Origin: Diphasiastrum complanatum
Taxonomy: Eukaryota; Streptophyta; Lycopodiopsida; Lycopodiales; Lycopodiaceae
DNA: 64,000 nt
Direction of reading: 5' to 3'
Assembly: GCA_029204225.1 (NCBI GenBank)
Contig: MU832242.1
Coordinates: 1-64,000 of the forward strand
This document shows, one piece after another, positions 51,663-64,000 of this stretch. The position numbers were made by a program, and so were the translations under genes. Every line of letters starts with the position of its first letter. Within the stretch, counting starts at the first letter, position 1. A model generated the notes under the pieces. The model was given only the letters and a program-made list of their open reading frames with translations. It was not told where the DNA came from and made no database searches.

Positions 51663-53318
51663 TGTTCCATTCTTCATAAGAGATCGATACTCAAGATCCA
51701 TTGGTTCGATCCACTCCTCTTCTTTCCTTGCTTGATCTACACTTGTAGGCTCATCCAAAGAGGTTAGGAAAGCAACATAATTTCCAGAAACTACTTGCGT
51801 ACCCTTTTGATCATATGTGAGCCTTGAAGGTACTTGTCTTTCTCTTGATGTTCTCCTTGGCTTTTGACTTGATGAAGGTCCATCATCACCACCATCCAAA
51901 GTAGGATCCTTCTCATCAACATCAAGAATGTTAGATCCATCTACTTTACTATCAATCATGCTTGAAGACACCTTTGGAATGTTTTCCTCATCAAAAATGA
52001 CATCTCTACCAACAATCACTTTGTTAGTAGAAGGAATGTAAACCTTGTAGGCTTTACTCACCTCACTATATCCAACAAAAATACCTCTTCTTGAAGATGG
52101 ATCCTCCTTGGTCCTATCATCAAGAGTAATGTTGACATAGCATGTGCATCCAAAGGTTCTTAGAAAGTTGACACTCGGCCTCCTCTTGAATAGCATCTCA
52201 AAAGGTGTCCTTCCATCCAAAATAGCACTCGGCCACCTATTGCACAAGAAATTGGCACACAACAAAGCTTGATCCCAAAATGGTTTGTCAAGATTAGCAC
52301 TTAACCTCATAGCTTTAGCACTTTCACATAAAGTTCTATTCTTCCTTTCAGCCACTCCATTTTGTTGTGGGGTCCTTGATGTTGTATACTCCCTCTTGAT
52401 CCCTTGCTCATCACAAAAGGCCTTGAACTTGTTAGATATGTACTCACCACCATTGTCACCTCTCAAGCACTTGATCTTTGTGGAGAATTGGTTCTCCCTT
52501 GCATTCTTGAACTTGACAAAGACATCATACACTTCATCCTTGATCTTTAGTAGATAGATCCAACAAAATCTACTAACATCAATGAATGTTACATACATCT
52601 TAGCTCCACTATTGCTAATTGTAGTAAATCCATGAATATCCGAATGTACAAACTGAAAAGACTTTGTAGATCTAGAAATAGATCTAGTATAAGGTAGTCT
52701 ATGTGACTTAGACAAAGCACAAGACTCACAAACATGCTTGTCATTACTTAAGGAACTTGGAAGACCAATCACAACCTTCTTCCTTGCCATTACCTCCAAT
52801 GACTTGAAGTTGAGGTGTCCCATCCTTTTGTGCCAAACCTCTTGATTAGAAATTTGTTCCCTTGCAACACATCCAACTTGGTTAGCAATAACACAAGCAT
52901 CAAGTTTGAACAACTTCCCTTGCCTTTTACCTTTTCCAATCAAGACATCCTTCCTTTTGATCAAACAAGCATCTCCATCAAACTCCACCTTGAGGCCCTT
53001 ACTTAGCATTTGACTCACACTAAGCAAATTCTTGGTAATAGATGGAATAAACAAGACATCCTCCAAATGAACATTCCTATTTGTAGAGAGAGAAATAGGA
53101 ATTGTGCTAATCCCTTTGATTGCACACTCACCATCATTGGCCGTGTAGATCACCCTCTTGTCTTCTCCATATGCCAACAAAGAAGTGAAGTACTCTTTGT
53201 GAAAGGTCATGTGTGAACTTGCTCCACTATCAATCCACCAAGGATCTAGATCTCCATCATTAGCCAGCATACATGAAGACATCACAAAAGCATCATCATT
53301 TACATCTTGCACATCCAA
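51060..53318 (-). CDS. Open protease-integrase frame fused to a novel C-terminal tail
   Basis: A 752-codon open frame of the nested element. The protease active site WWIDSGASSHMTFHKEY lies near residues 27-43, then LEDVLFIPSITKNLLSVSQM. The pre-integrase/HHCC region (VWHKRMGHLNFKSLEV; HVCESCALSKSHR) is intact. The integrase triad is present: Asp in FVHSDIHGF, Asp in CLRGDNGGEYI, Glu in NGVAERKNRT. The integrase tail has FVGYSEVSKAYKVYIPSTN. After LMKNGT (about residue 552) the last 200 residues are the non-copia tail. The frame is continuous upstream with the gag zinc knuckle except for one TAA, so it would normally be made as part of a polyprotein. Its intactness over 2.2 kb contrasts with neighbouring copies. 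Whether it is translated is unknown. Confidence 0.8.
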   Translation of the reverse strand: MDVQDVNDDAFVMSSCMLANDGDLDPWWIDSGASSHMTFHKEYFTSLLAYGEDKRVIYTANDGECAIKGISTIPISLSTNRNVHLEDVLFIPSITKNLLSVSQMLSKGLKVEFDGDACLIKRKDVLIGKGKRQGKLFKLDACVIANQVGCVAREQISNQEVWHKRMGHLNFKSLEVMARKKVVIGLPSSLSNDKHVCESCALSKSHRLPYTRSISRSTKSFQFVHSDIHGFTTISNSGAKMYVTFIDVSRFCWIYLLKIKDEVYDVFVKFKNARENQFSTKIKCLRGDNGGEYISNKFKAFCDEQGIKREYTTSRTPQQNGVAERKNRTLCESAKAMRLSANLDKPFWDQALLCANFLCNRWPSAILDGRTPFEMLFKRRPSVNFLRTFGCTCYVNITLDDRTKEDPSSRRGIFVGYSEVSKAYKVYIPSTNKVIVGRDVIFDEENIPKVSSSMIDSKVDGSNILDVDEKDPTLDGGDDGPSSSQKPRRTSRERQVPSRLTYDQKGTQVVSGNYVAFLTSLDEPTSVDQARKEEEWIEPMDLEYRSLMKNGTSFGGSSCVHGAMQVDGCYLAVKSSNGSGKQSLFNDFDAQVEDQEIDLKALQLVKREVGNLELKVKGAARKCCSSLLYLFYLMFEQFHVDVFKLSRYGKTSYIGEHCFDVGFVLAFLADFADGNEAIGGSLCHSSMAKFSSVELLGANTWRLSIFGEFMVIFLCQVDLEDGLVQTTWFMESCGAGFASLMYSPTHGFISKV

Positions 53319-54157
53319 ACCATCCTCATCAAGAGTAATATTACCTTGCTTGTCTCCTTAATCTCTCTTCTTCTTGTAGCACTCACTTGCAAAGTGTCCT
53401 TTGATGCCACAATAGAAGCACTTGAGCTTTGATCTATCCTTCTTTTTGCCACTTGAAGAAGCATCCACTTGATCTTGCCCTTTAGACCACTTGCTTTTGG
53501 TTTTGCCCTTGAATTGCCCTTTGTGAACATAGCATCCTCTTGAAGTGTCGATGTAGATCCACCTCTTGCTTGACGTCTATATTCCTCATTGATCAAGATC
53601 TCTTGAAGATCCATCAAACTTGGCAAAGTCTTTTGAATAGCAATACTTTGAGCAATGTTATCATGAGCATCCAACAAGCCATTAAGAATCACTTGAATAA
53701 GTTCTCCTTCCTTAATGCTTTCATCTATGCAAGCTAACTCATCATTCAATGCTTTTATTCTCAAAACAAAAGTACTTGGACTTTCTTCATTCTTTTGCAA
53801 ACAAGAAAAGATTTGCCTTCTTAGAGTCAACACTCTAGAAGTAGACTTGGATTCATAAAGATTCTTCAATGAATTTCAAGCTTCCAAAGATGATGCGCAC
53901 TTACCAACTTCCTTGAGAAGTTCATTGGTAACATTCATCTTTATCATGTGTAGAGCCTTCTTGGCCCTCTTGTCATACCTCAATTGATCTTGTTGTGTTG
54001 ATGGTCTCTCCTCCAAAGCTAAAACAATATCCAAAACATCATTCATCTCAAGAAGTGACTCCATCCTCACTTTCCATAATGAATAGTTACTTGAGGTAAG
54101 CCTATCATTGGCTTCCAACATGACTCCAATTGAGGTTGCCATGTAGCAATGACTTGA
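53300..54157 (-). pseudogene. gag of the nested copia element
   Basis: It starts near 54140 (MATSIGVMLEANDRLTSSN). Copia gag motifs are present (NYSLWKVRMESLLEMNDVLD; LTLRRQIFSCLQKNEESPST; LNGLLDAHDNIAQSI). It is broken by a stop near 53876 and by a frameshift before the zinc knuckle. The CCHC knuckle CFYCGIKGHFASEC (about 53417-53376) is intact but in another frame, followed by a TAA before the protease frame. Confidence 0.88.
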
Positions 54158-54718
54158 ACCTGCTTCAATGCACAAAGCACTCCTTTGAACAACAACAAAT
54201 GCTTTTAAAAGAAATCACCAAGATTTGAAACTATCTCACAAATTCTCTTCTAGCACTTATCCAAGCAAATCAACACATAGAATCATGGAATCTTGATCAA
54301 CCTATGATCTATCCTCAATCAAATGACTTTTGCCACTTCCTAAGATTGAAACACACTCAAATGAAGTCCAGAAACCTCACTATCTAGAGATCCAATCAAA
54401 ATTAGGGTTTTGACAAAATCACAAAAAATTGACTATTCCAAATCTACATGCAAATGCTGAAAATTTGATATGCAATCTATAAGCCACCACTTAGGCTGAA
54501 CCAATGATCCAAAAATCGGCCAAATCCAGCATGTGAATTCAAAAAATGGAATTGAACAAGTATATTGACCTATTTAGTGTTTTGATCTACAAAAGATCCA
54601 CTCTACAAAAGCAAAAAATCCGATTTTGGTGTAGAATCCTCTCTAGCATGCTCTAGACTTGATATCTTCACCAAATCATTGATAGATCTGATTTCCTCCT
54701 TCATAACCTGAAACACAA

Positions 54719-54730
54719 GCTCTGATACCA
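54719..54730 (-). promoter_or_regulatory. Primer-binding site of the nested copia element
   Basis: Minus-strand TGGTATCAGAGC is adjacent to the 5' LTR. Confidence 0.93.
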
Positions 54731-55380
54731 TGTGAAAGATTTCAGATCCTTAAGATCCAATCTACTTGAATGATCTTTGGTTAGAAAGAGAAATACACTA
54801 CCAATTTCACCAATGTAGAAAAATCAGCATCTACACACAATTTGAGATGCAAACACTAATAGAACTTGATCAAACTTGAATGAAATGATTATGTACTGTT
54901 GCTATCCGTACAAAACCAGCAAGCTATTGTATTTCACACGTGTGGATCCAAAAATAGCAAATATAGATCATTCTACACATAGAATTGCAAACAATCACCA
55001 AGATAGTGCACCAATGGATAGTAGAACCCAATAGAACCATGTATAAGCATAAAATGAGATAGAGAAGAGAGAAGATGACTCTCTCCACGAGTTGCATCCT
55101 TTTATAGCAGGTCCAAACCCTATTTGGCCACTTGGCTTTCCCACCAAAATGCTAACCCTACCAATTTTGGGTCTAGATTCAATGTACCCAACTTATTCAA
55201 ATTGAATCTACTCAAACTCGCATTCTATCTTTCCCACACTTTCAAATAGTGTTTATTTAAATGAAATCTAGACTAATGAACTTTGAAAAGTCAACCTTGA
55301 AGTCTAAAACAAGTTTTGGCCTCAATATGCCAAATATGGAAATATTGCAAAATGTGATGAAACTAGTTGAATCTTTCACA
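54731..55380 (-). repeat. 5' LTR of the nested copia element
   Basis: 650 bp with the same ends as 49434-50083, followed by TCTGC (55381-55385). Confidence 0.95.
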
Positions 55381-56391
55381 TCTGCTCCCATCACCTAGAA
55401 TCACTGCTCTGTTATTTTTGAGCTCTCTGAAATCGATCAAGATTTTCTTGCTATAGGTGATGTGAGATGTTGCTCCTAAATCAATGACTACATCATAGTC
55501 ATGTTCAGTGTAGCTCGTTGAAGCTTCATCGAGTATCGTGAAGGCTTCATCACCTCTATCTGTATCCTTGGATGACTCTACAACATTTGCCTTTTCAGAA
55601 TCTGCAATTGTATGCAAAGTGCCCCTTCTTCTTGGAGTGCATGCAAGGTATTGCTAGATTGAACCAGCATTTATTGGATATATGGACTGGTTTGTGGCAG
55701 TGATTGCAGGAAGAAGATTGTTGATTCGAGGACTTTGTCTTCTCGAATCTTGGCTTGTTCTTGTTTTTCTTCTTTCCTTTTGTGAAGAGAGCCTCTCTTG
55801 ATCACTGCTTCCCTCTCCTTCATCCCTCATCAGTCTCTCATCAGCGACAAGATTGACTGCTTTGTCGAATGTCATATCTGGTAAACTCAATATGAGCATT
55901 CTTAAAGGCTGATAGGACGTCGGTAGAGATTTCATGAAGTACATTAGCTGCTGTGGTGCTGAGACCCGGTGCTCTTGTCCTGATGCAACGAGTTGAGCGA
56001 AGATCATTCTGATCTTCTCAACGTGCTGATCTAACTGGTTGCCATACCATCGTATGGATTGCAACTGATTGTGAAGGTGCATGATTGAAGCTGCAGTCCT
56101 CACTTCATACTTCTGTTTTAATCTTTCCCATGCTGCATGGCTGCTTTCACAGTCTTCAATCTGCATGAGTAGATTTTCATTTATGGATGAAACGATGATT
56201 GCCATTGCACGCTCATCTTTTCTGATCCATTTAGCTCTCCTCGGGTCTCCCTCTGGAGGCTGCACCTTTGAGAGTTCGGTCACCGACCAGATGCCTTTGC
56301 CCTTCAGAAGTGTTTTGATTTTGAATTTTCAGATTCTGTAATTTGTGCCATCAAGACTGATTGCTACTCTTGTCTGGATTGTTGTAGCCAT
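55381..56391 (-). pseudogene. Outer copia gag and protease start (part 1)
   Basis: The gag ATG lies at 56391 (MATTIQTRVAISLDGTNYRI), followed at once by a TGA in place of the conserved Trp. The frame from 56283 to 55654 continues with NENLLMQIEDCESSHAAWER, LQSIRWYGNQLDQHVEKIR and FMKSLPTSYQPLRMLI. Frameshifts disrupt the zinc-knuckle region. The protease frame (55617-55381) reads VIDLGATSHITYSKK, with Leu for Ser in the active site. It breaks after GDGSR at the TCTGC target site and resumes at 49433. Confidence 0.88.
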
Positions 56392-56443
56392 ATTGTGTTG
56401 TCTAGAAGATCACTGCTTAGATATCAGTAGTGACAGCCTATGT

Positions 56444-56455
56444 GCTCTGATACCA
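56444..56455 (-). promoter_or_regulatory. Primer-binding site of the outer copia element
   Basis: Minus-strand TGGTATCAGAGC directly follows the 5' LTR end. Confidence 0.9.
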
Positions 56456-57351
<896 letters not shown>

Positions 57352-57532
57352 TGTACACGTTTTGTAGATTCCCATTGGTCCACATTTGTCCTCAAACGTA
57401 TTTGATGGACAGTTCAAGTGGGGTTGAAAGGCAGACACGTTGATTCTAAAAAAGAACACATGCTTTTAGAAACTTCTAGAAAGAGAATTTTCTAGAGAGA
57501 GAGGCAAAAGGTATAAAGGTCGTGAAGATCCA

Positions 57533-58250
<718 letters not shown>

Positions 58251-58332
<82 letters not shown>
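58251..58332. repeat. (TG)n microsatellite
   Basis: About 80 bp of TG, ending in TGCGTGCGTG. Confidence 0.97.
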
Positions 58333-58336
<4 letters not shown>

Positions 58337-58420
58337 CGTGTGCGCACATTGAAATCTAAAAAAAACTAGTCATATAAACAATATGGTTGACATGAAAAAA
58401 CTGTCAACATGTGTCATCAA

Positions 58421-59560
58421 CTAATTGGGGGTTTTTAAAAATGGCAACTCCCTGCTAGCAAGGTATGTTTTAATCTTCTCAGTGGGAGATGAATGAACAT
58501 CATATCCTATGAGGAATCCCTGTTCCATATTTTCATCCAGCTTCTTTTTTTTCTGATCTAGAATGTGGGCGTATGCGACGCATCCAAAAATGCGCACATG
58601 TATCAGACGTGGTTTGTTGCCCCACCAAACCTCGTGTGATGTGGTATGTGCAACACTAGATCTACTTGTCCTGTTCTGAAAGTAGTTGGCTGCAACTACT
58701 GCTTCAGCCCACAAAAATTTTGATGCCTTTGAATAGGCCATCATGGATCTCGCAGCTTCCATGAGAGTCTGATTTTTCTTCTCTGCTTGCAGTCTTCAAG
58801 TGAAGTATACCTTTGCTTGTACAAAACTCTACAAAGCGTTTGGAGACGTATTCTCCTCCTCTGTCCGTTCTCAACTACTTCACCTTCTTGTTAGTCCATT
58901 TCTCAGACCCAATTCACGAACTGTATGAATTTGTCCAGGGCCTCTGACTTGTTGTGGATAAAGTACACCACTGCAAACTTGTTGAAGTCATCAATAAAAG
59001 TGATGTAGTACTTTGAACCTCCCAAAGAGACCACATCAAACGGTCCACAGATGTCAGAGTGTACCAGTTCCAGGAGTTCTTTCATTCTAAAAGAGTCCTT
59101 GGTGAATGGTATATGTGACATCGTGCCTTTGTTACAGGCATCGGAGGATTTCAAGCATGCTGCATCTTTGATATTGACACCAATGAATGCATGTCCCGAC
59201 TAGCGTTGTATAGAGCAACTGTATTCATGTGATACAGCCTCCTGTGCCATATAATATCCATCGATTCGTTGATCTGGTCAGCTTGCTCTGAAGGTACTCA
59301 TATCTTGAGGTGATACAGATTCCCCTTTCACTTTCATGTGGTGACAAGCTGAGTGGTTGCGAATTCAACCGCTTCACATGTATCGCCTTCAAAGGTGATT
59401 ATTAGTCCTGCATCTACCATCTTAGCAACAGATAGTAGGTCCTTCTGAAGAGTGGGCACGTATAGAGTGTCATCGAGCCTTTTGTCTCTTCCTTTGGTGC
59501 TTAACCACCAGTTCCATTGACTTTGTGCCTGGAACCATCTGCCAAGATTATATATTTGGA
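58421..59560 (-). pseudogene. Ty1/copia protease-integrase fragment
   Basis: Minus-strand pieces: protease C-terminus (TLYVPTLQKDLLSVAKMVDA, about 59470-59410), pre-integrase (IIWHRRLYHMNTVALYNASR, near 59250), and the integrase first half with Asp kept (LVHSDICGPFDVVSLGGSKY, FIDDFNKFAVVYF; 59100-58960). A damaged centre follows, then the integrase tail MEAARSMMAYSKASKFLWAE, FQNRTSRSS and VRIFGCVAYAHI (58762-58560). RT and LTRs are missing. It is a lineage distinct from the other copies, judged by low identity. Confidence 0.85.
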
Positions 59561-62500
59561 AGATTTTGATTCTTGATAATAAGTAATCATGTGTCTTGTT
59601 GTCACGAAGAAATCAAAGAAAATTTAGATTTGTTTCATATCGTGAATCAATGATTCTTGGCTTATTAACATTTGAATGCTCTTTCATAAACTTTTGCTTC
59701 TTCCTTCTTTAAATTCATTTAGAATCAGGTGGTAGCTCAAATTTTTGTCATTATCCACACAATATTACAATAAAGAAGGCATGAAACTCTTTCAATTTGT
59801 TGTGGTTGATAGTGTTTGTGAGTTGATTGAATACTTCAATTCAATGACACAATCTAAAAACTTTTAAGTATTCTTGTTTGTGATTGTCCCATTTAAATTT
59901 GTTTATCTTGAATTGCAATGATCACTCAACTTGCCCTACAACAAGGCTGGGTCCAAAAAATGGACTTGAGTGCCACTTCATGTGCCACATTGTTACTTGT
60001 GAGTACAAGAGCACTTAAAGGTTCAAGTTTAACTACTACAAACTATTCTAAGAAGTAGAAAATATATTGCCCAAAAGATTTTGAGGTAAAGTAGACATAC
60101 TTTTGACAAATATTGTGTTATGTAGGTGCAATTATGACAAACTTGGGCACACCTCAAATACTCATACAAGTATATGTGGTGTGCTTAAGTACAATGGCAA
60201 CAATGAGCAAGCTCTTCATACATTGTCAAGCTTAATCCAAGTTGATTGAAGGTTTTTTTGCATAAAATAACATGACTATTTATTATCATAGTTGAGTCAT
60301 TGTTTTTAACTCAGTTAAAAGCTCAATGAACCTCTTGATTGAAAGATACATTGCCCTGCCCACAAGATTGATGGATGATTCAAGCAACTAATAATAGGGA
60401 AATGGTGACACATTCAAGCATGTCAATCCCATTCCTTTGTGCAAAAGTTTGCCTTAAGCCATATTTTTATGTGTTTTTGTCCTTGCCTTGCAAAGTCGAT
60501 GCTATGTGTTGAAGTTGGTCAATGGAGTTTAGAAGAAAGTCAACATTAAAGGATAATATGTGGTAGCAGTCTAAACTTTCAAGGTTTGGACTTTGGTTGA
60601 GGGCTAAACTATCATGCATTTGCTGCCATTTAAAATTCTATGAAGACATGCAAAACAGTGCATGATTAGACATTGTCAACTTATCCTTGATGCATGTTTT
60701 ACCTATAAGAATATTCTCTTATCTACTCTATTTATATAAATTTTTCTCTCAAAAAGTATTGTTTGTATTTTTAGGTGTATTTGCAATTTAACCCTATGCC
60801 ACTTGAGGTGGAAGACTAAAGTGACCCTTTTCCTATTACATTCTGGTTTGTTTGAGCAGAAGAAGAGGTTTGCTTAGAAAGCCAATGATTTATTTGAGTT
60901 TTGATATCTATCAGCCTGTCCTTGCCACCTATATAGGATCTTCTGAGTGTTTCATAAGTTGCTTTGCTCTCAGTTCTTGAGCTAGTCATGGCATGTGAGT
61001 AAGTTCGAGCTCCAGCTCCTCAGTTGTATTCCTCCCTTTTTCCACTTTCCAAGCAATCCACTTTCCAAGGAGACTGGCCTTTGAAGGCTTCATCATCACC
61101 TTCATTTCCATAAACCATAGGATTGCAAACATTAAAAACAGCCATGCTGCGAGATTGAGTCCTAGGATTCGACCGATAGGATTTCTAAATGAGGCGCTAC
61201 TTGGAGGGCCCCGAATAGATGAAAGTATCGATAGACTGTTGTGGATGATCAAAATCACAGAGGGTACCGGCTCCAAATATTGAGCAAACAATGACTAGGC
61301 TGATCAAAGATCCAAAACAAGAGGGTTATGTTGCAGGTCCTCCATTGTGTATTATTAGCAATTTTCTTGTTTCATGGTCACATGATGTAGCAAACAAGTT
61401 TAAGATTTCACGATATGCGTCTATACTTCGTTAGTTGCACATTTTGCTCATGTTTTATCTACCTCGCTTACTTGAACAAAGCATAGATCTTGTGGCTCTA
61501 CATACTAGGGGTATTGCGGTACCACCATTGGATGGCTATGAAATGACTTGGTAGCAGAGCTCCTCAAAGGCCCAATACTTCCTTCTAGTAGGTTCCTCAA
61601 GGGCAAGGCCATTAGTCATTGAGAAGCATTTTCAAAAATAGGTATTGAGTGCATGCAATGGTTAGATGCAAATCTTGTTCACATTTTAATAGATTGTCTT
61701 TGATCCTGAACTTTATAATTTTTTTTATATGGAGCCCTTGATGTTTTGTTGCATTATGTGTTTTCTAACCTTATCCTAACAACATTATTGAATTTGAATT
61801 AAATTTATGAAGATATATTCCAATCTCACAAATCAATTTGGACTTTGGTGGAGGGCTCAATTACCCAGCATGAAAGTGAGCTTTGTATACATGAAAAAAA
61901 AGAACATAAACTATATGCATGAGAAAAGAGCAAACAATTTTATTTGGTAATCGCATGCTCAATTGTGAACATGCAAATTATAATAATCACATATGTGAGT
62001 TGGATACTTTAAAGTTGATGCATGCTTGATTTCACAATGTTCTAGTTTTTTCTTTTTCTTGATGTGGCCTCCCATGCTTGAATTGAGAAACATAACAAGC
62101 AACAATATGTTTTGGTAATTTCTTTGACAACCTATTTTTATTGTTTCTGATAGTGTCTTCTTTTGCAGGATCTATACAAAATGTCTTCCATATATTGGAT
62201 GAAAAATTAATTGACTTTTCAAAGAGGCATCCTGAAGGCTACCTGATTGATGGTTGGTGATGATTATCTAAGATTGTGAATACCAAAAAGCAAATATCTT
62301 GAATACTGATCATGATTATTGTGAATATTGATCATGAATACCGATTGTGAATACTAAAATATTCTGAATATTGATCGTTATTATTGTGAATACTGATCTG
62401 AATATTTGTGAATCTTTGCCAACTTATATCTTGAATACTAATCGTGATTATTGTGAATATTGCTCATGAATATTTTAAATATTTAGCGTTATTATTGTGA

Positions 62501-64000
62501 ATACTGATCTGAATACTTGTGAATCTTTGCCAACTTCAAAATTCCAAACTGACGAACATATTTCATGGTCAAGATATTAAACCCATTGTATAAAACTAGC
62601 AAATGAAGATCACCTATTTGTTGGCAAAATCATTTCATACACAATTCTTAATCATTTTAAATCCCAAGAAGCAATTATAGTTCTACAATTATAAAAATTC
62701 AAACTACTTTTGTGGTAGAATTGAGATAGTGTAAGCTCTTGCGACTTGAAACGTTAAAAAACACAAATGAATCTCACAATACCTTTTACCAAAACTTGGC
62801 TGCTTTGGATAATAGCTCCTCAGTTCATTAGCAAGTTCGCAATGGTGCTGCACAAGATGGCCAGAAGGCTCCTCAATTTATCTGAGAAGATTAAAGAGGA
62901 TAAAAGGTAGTGAGAGCAATTATCAAGGTACCTAAGCTACCTGAAATACAAAAAAAAATTAAGGATAGTTACATACAGTTGACAGTACTGATCTTCTAAC
63001 AGTAAAAGTACTGCTATCTACTATCTTCGTGACATCAAGTCACGCACTAACTAACTAACTGACATAACTCTCACATCCTGATTACAAACAGCACATAACT
63101 CCCACTAATTCAGCAGAGAGTTGGCATTTCTTCACCATTTTCATAATCTGTCAGCGGCTCTCTTGTCATGATTAGTATCATCCTTGTCTTCCATCGCACT
63201 CTAAGGAACATCATGAATTCCTGGATTCTCTAACTAGCAATCAGGATCAGTGACTAACGACCAAAAGAGTTGTTTCAGCAACATTTCTTCAACACTACTC
63301 CATGCAATAGATCACATCTTCCTTGCAGCAGCTTTCCTCAGATGGGATACATGCAGGTGTCTTTGTGACAGCATTTCAGTGTCAGGTTGTATATACCAGG
63401 GGCAGCACAAAACATGTGTTGGTTATTTCCTTCACAGGCAGTAATGGACTGCTCTTTATACAAGGCTTCTTCACGTGGGTTGTGCTAGTTGCTCAGGTAA
63501 TACATAGCCAGTACAGACGGGCTGCAAATTTCAGCCTTCTTCCTCGTGCTTTCATCCTTCACGTTCCATCAACAAGATCTTCAAATCTGATGCTTTGATC
63601 TCTTCAGTCAAAGATGATGGCATCAAAAGAAATAATTGTTGCAACCATTTTCATACGTACGTTGAGATCCGTATGTCCGTCCATGCACATATGTTATTAA
63701 AAAGATCAGAAAAATGCAAGTGCAGTGCTATGTTCATGCTGTAGGCTCACGAAAGTTTTGAGCAGGGGACTTTAAGATTGGAACGATTCACTTGCAGGAA
63801 TGACTCATTCACGCTACAGCACCTTCCCACAGCTATGTTTTTGAGACTTTATGCATTCATGAGTACTAAATATGACACTGTTTTCTGACCTGGATGCTGG
63901 CCGCTATGTGTTGCATGTTTCTACCTTTATATGCAGGTGTTTTGCATATTGTAGATACAGTGTTAGCTATTTTGCAAACCATATTCTGGACATATGGCTG
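59561..64000. other. Gene-poor right end, no supported gene
   Basis: No recognised coding region or paired LTR. A 101-codon minus-strand frame at 61291-60986 has one hydrophobic segment (GLNLAAWLFLMFAILWFMEM) and a charged tail, but has no recognisable family or exon context and is not called. A tandem repeat lies at 62300-62536. The rest is AT-rich spacer. Confidence 0.45.
62300..62536. repeat. Tandem repeat, period about 111 bp
   Basis: The word GAATCTTTGCCAACTT ends two successive units (62410-62425 and 62521-62536, spacing 111). Within each unit shorter TGAATATTGATC/TGAATACTGATC words recur. Two diverged copies, with no coding potential. Confidence 0.75.

Larger units (their letters stand above)
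49434..55380 (-). mobile_element. Complete nested copia element with RT replaced by unrelated DNA
   Basis: The element is 5947 bp, with 650-bp LTRs at 49434-50083 and 54731-55380 and a perfect target duplication TCTGC (49429-49433 and 55381-55385) inside the protease gene of the outer element. The ends are TGTGAAAGATT/AATCTTTCACA. The primer site (minus, 54719-54730) and purine tract (50084-50092) abut the LTRs. By eye the LTRs differ at about 16 of 650 bases (about 2.5%). Protease and integrase are open and keep their catalytic residues. RT is missing between about 51662 and 50669, where about 1 kb of non-copia sequence lies. RNase H resumes afterwards. The element therefore needs reverse transcriptase from elsewhere. 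Confidence 0.95.

Noticed and set aside
60986-61291. 101-codon minus-strand frame with one hydrophobic segment
   Set aside because: No recognisable family, no exon partners, and typical of a chance frame in this length of AT-rich DNA.
62300-62536. CRISPR-like array
   Set aside because: Only two long diverged units without a regular spacer pattern, in a plant genome.

Overview
The window is nuclear DNA of a land plant. It holds interrupted genes with GT-AG introns, a plant type-B hexokinase, a plant SAP-type AN1 zinc-finger gene and a plant-type membrane ARM-repeat gene. Most of the rest is LTR retrotransposons, chiefly Ty1/copia elements primed by initiator tRNA-Met. Only three host genes are supported in 64 kb, so this is a large, repeat-rich genome. 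The species cannot be read from the sequence; a fern, lycophyte or gymnosperm would fit.

Layout. 1-735: copia integrase/RT fragment (+). 1990-2308: Ty3/gypsy RT scrap (+). 3.5-8.9 kb: 5' half of a gypsy element (-), with a probable LTR and a tRNA-Asp-type primer site. 10.2-13.0 kb: single-exon ARM-repeat membrane protein gene (+). 14.1-14.7 kb: copia RNase H fragment (-). 15.6-16.5 kb: copia gag remnant (+), into which a full-length copia element (16501-22180, +) inserted. 22.2-22.7 kb: truncated miniature LTR element (TRIM). 22.7-23.2 kb: probable solo LTR. 24.2-29.9 kb: nine-exon hexokinase gene (-), whose fifth intron carries a complete 1.4-kb non-autonomous LTR element. 31.0-34.2 kb and 34.8-41.0 kb: two deleted copia elements (-), the second with an internal 1.1-kb duplication. 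42.0-43.0 kb: copia 3' end (+). 43.6-44.4 kb: two-exon AN1 zinc-finger gene (-). 45.7-57.2 kb: copia element (-) split by a second complete copia element (49434-55380, -). 57.2-58.4 kb: dense GA/GT microsatellites. 58.4-59.6 kb: copia integrase scrap (-). 59.6-64 kb: no supported gene.

The host genes are not linked functionally: hexokinase is sugar phosphorylation and sensing, the AN1 protein is stress-associated, and the ARM protein is uncharacterised. The informative biology is in the mobile elements. Four intact insertions can be proven or nearly proven from paired LTRs, primer sites, polypurine tracts and target duplications. Most damaged copia copies have lost specific pol or gag segments. 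One complete element has its reverse transcriptase replaced by about 1 kb of unrelated DNA while the protease-integrase frame stays open. Exon boundaries, mismatch counts and domain calls were read by eye; no database search was run.
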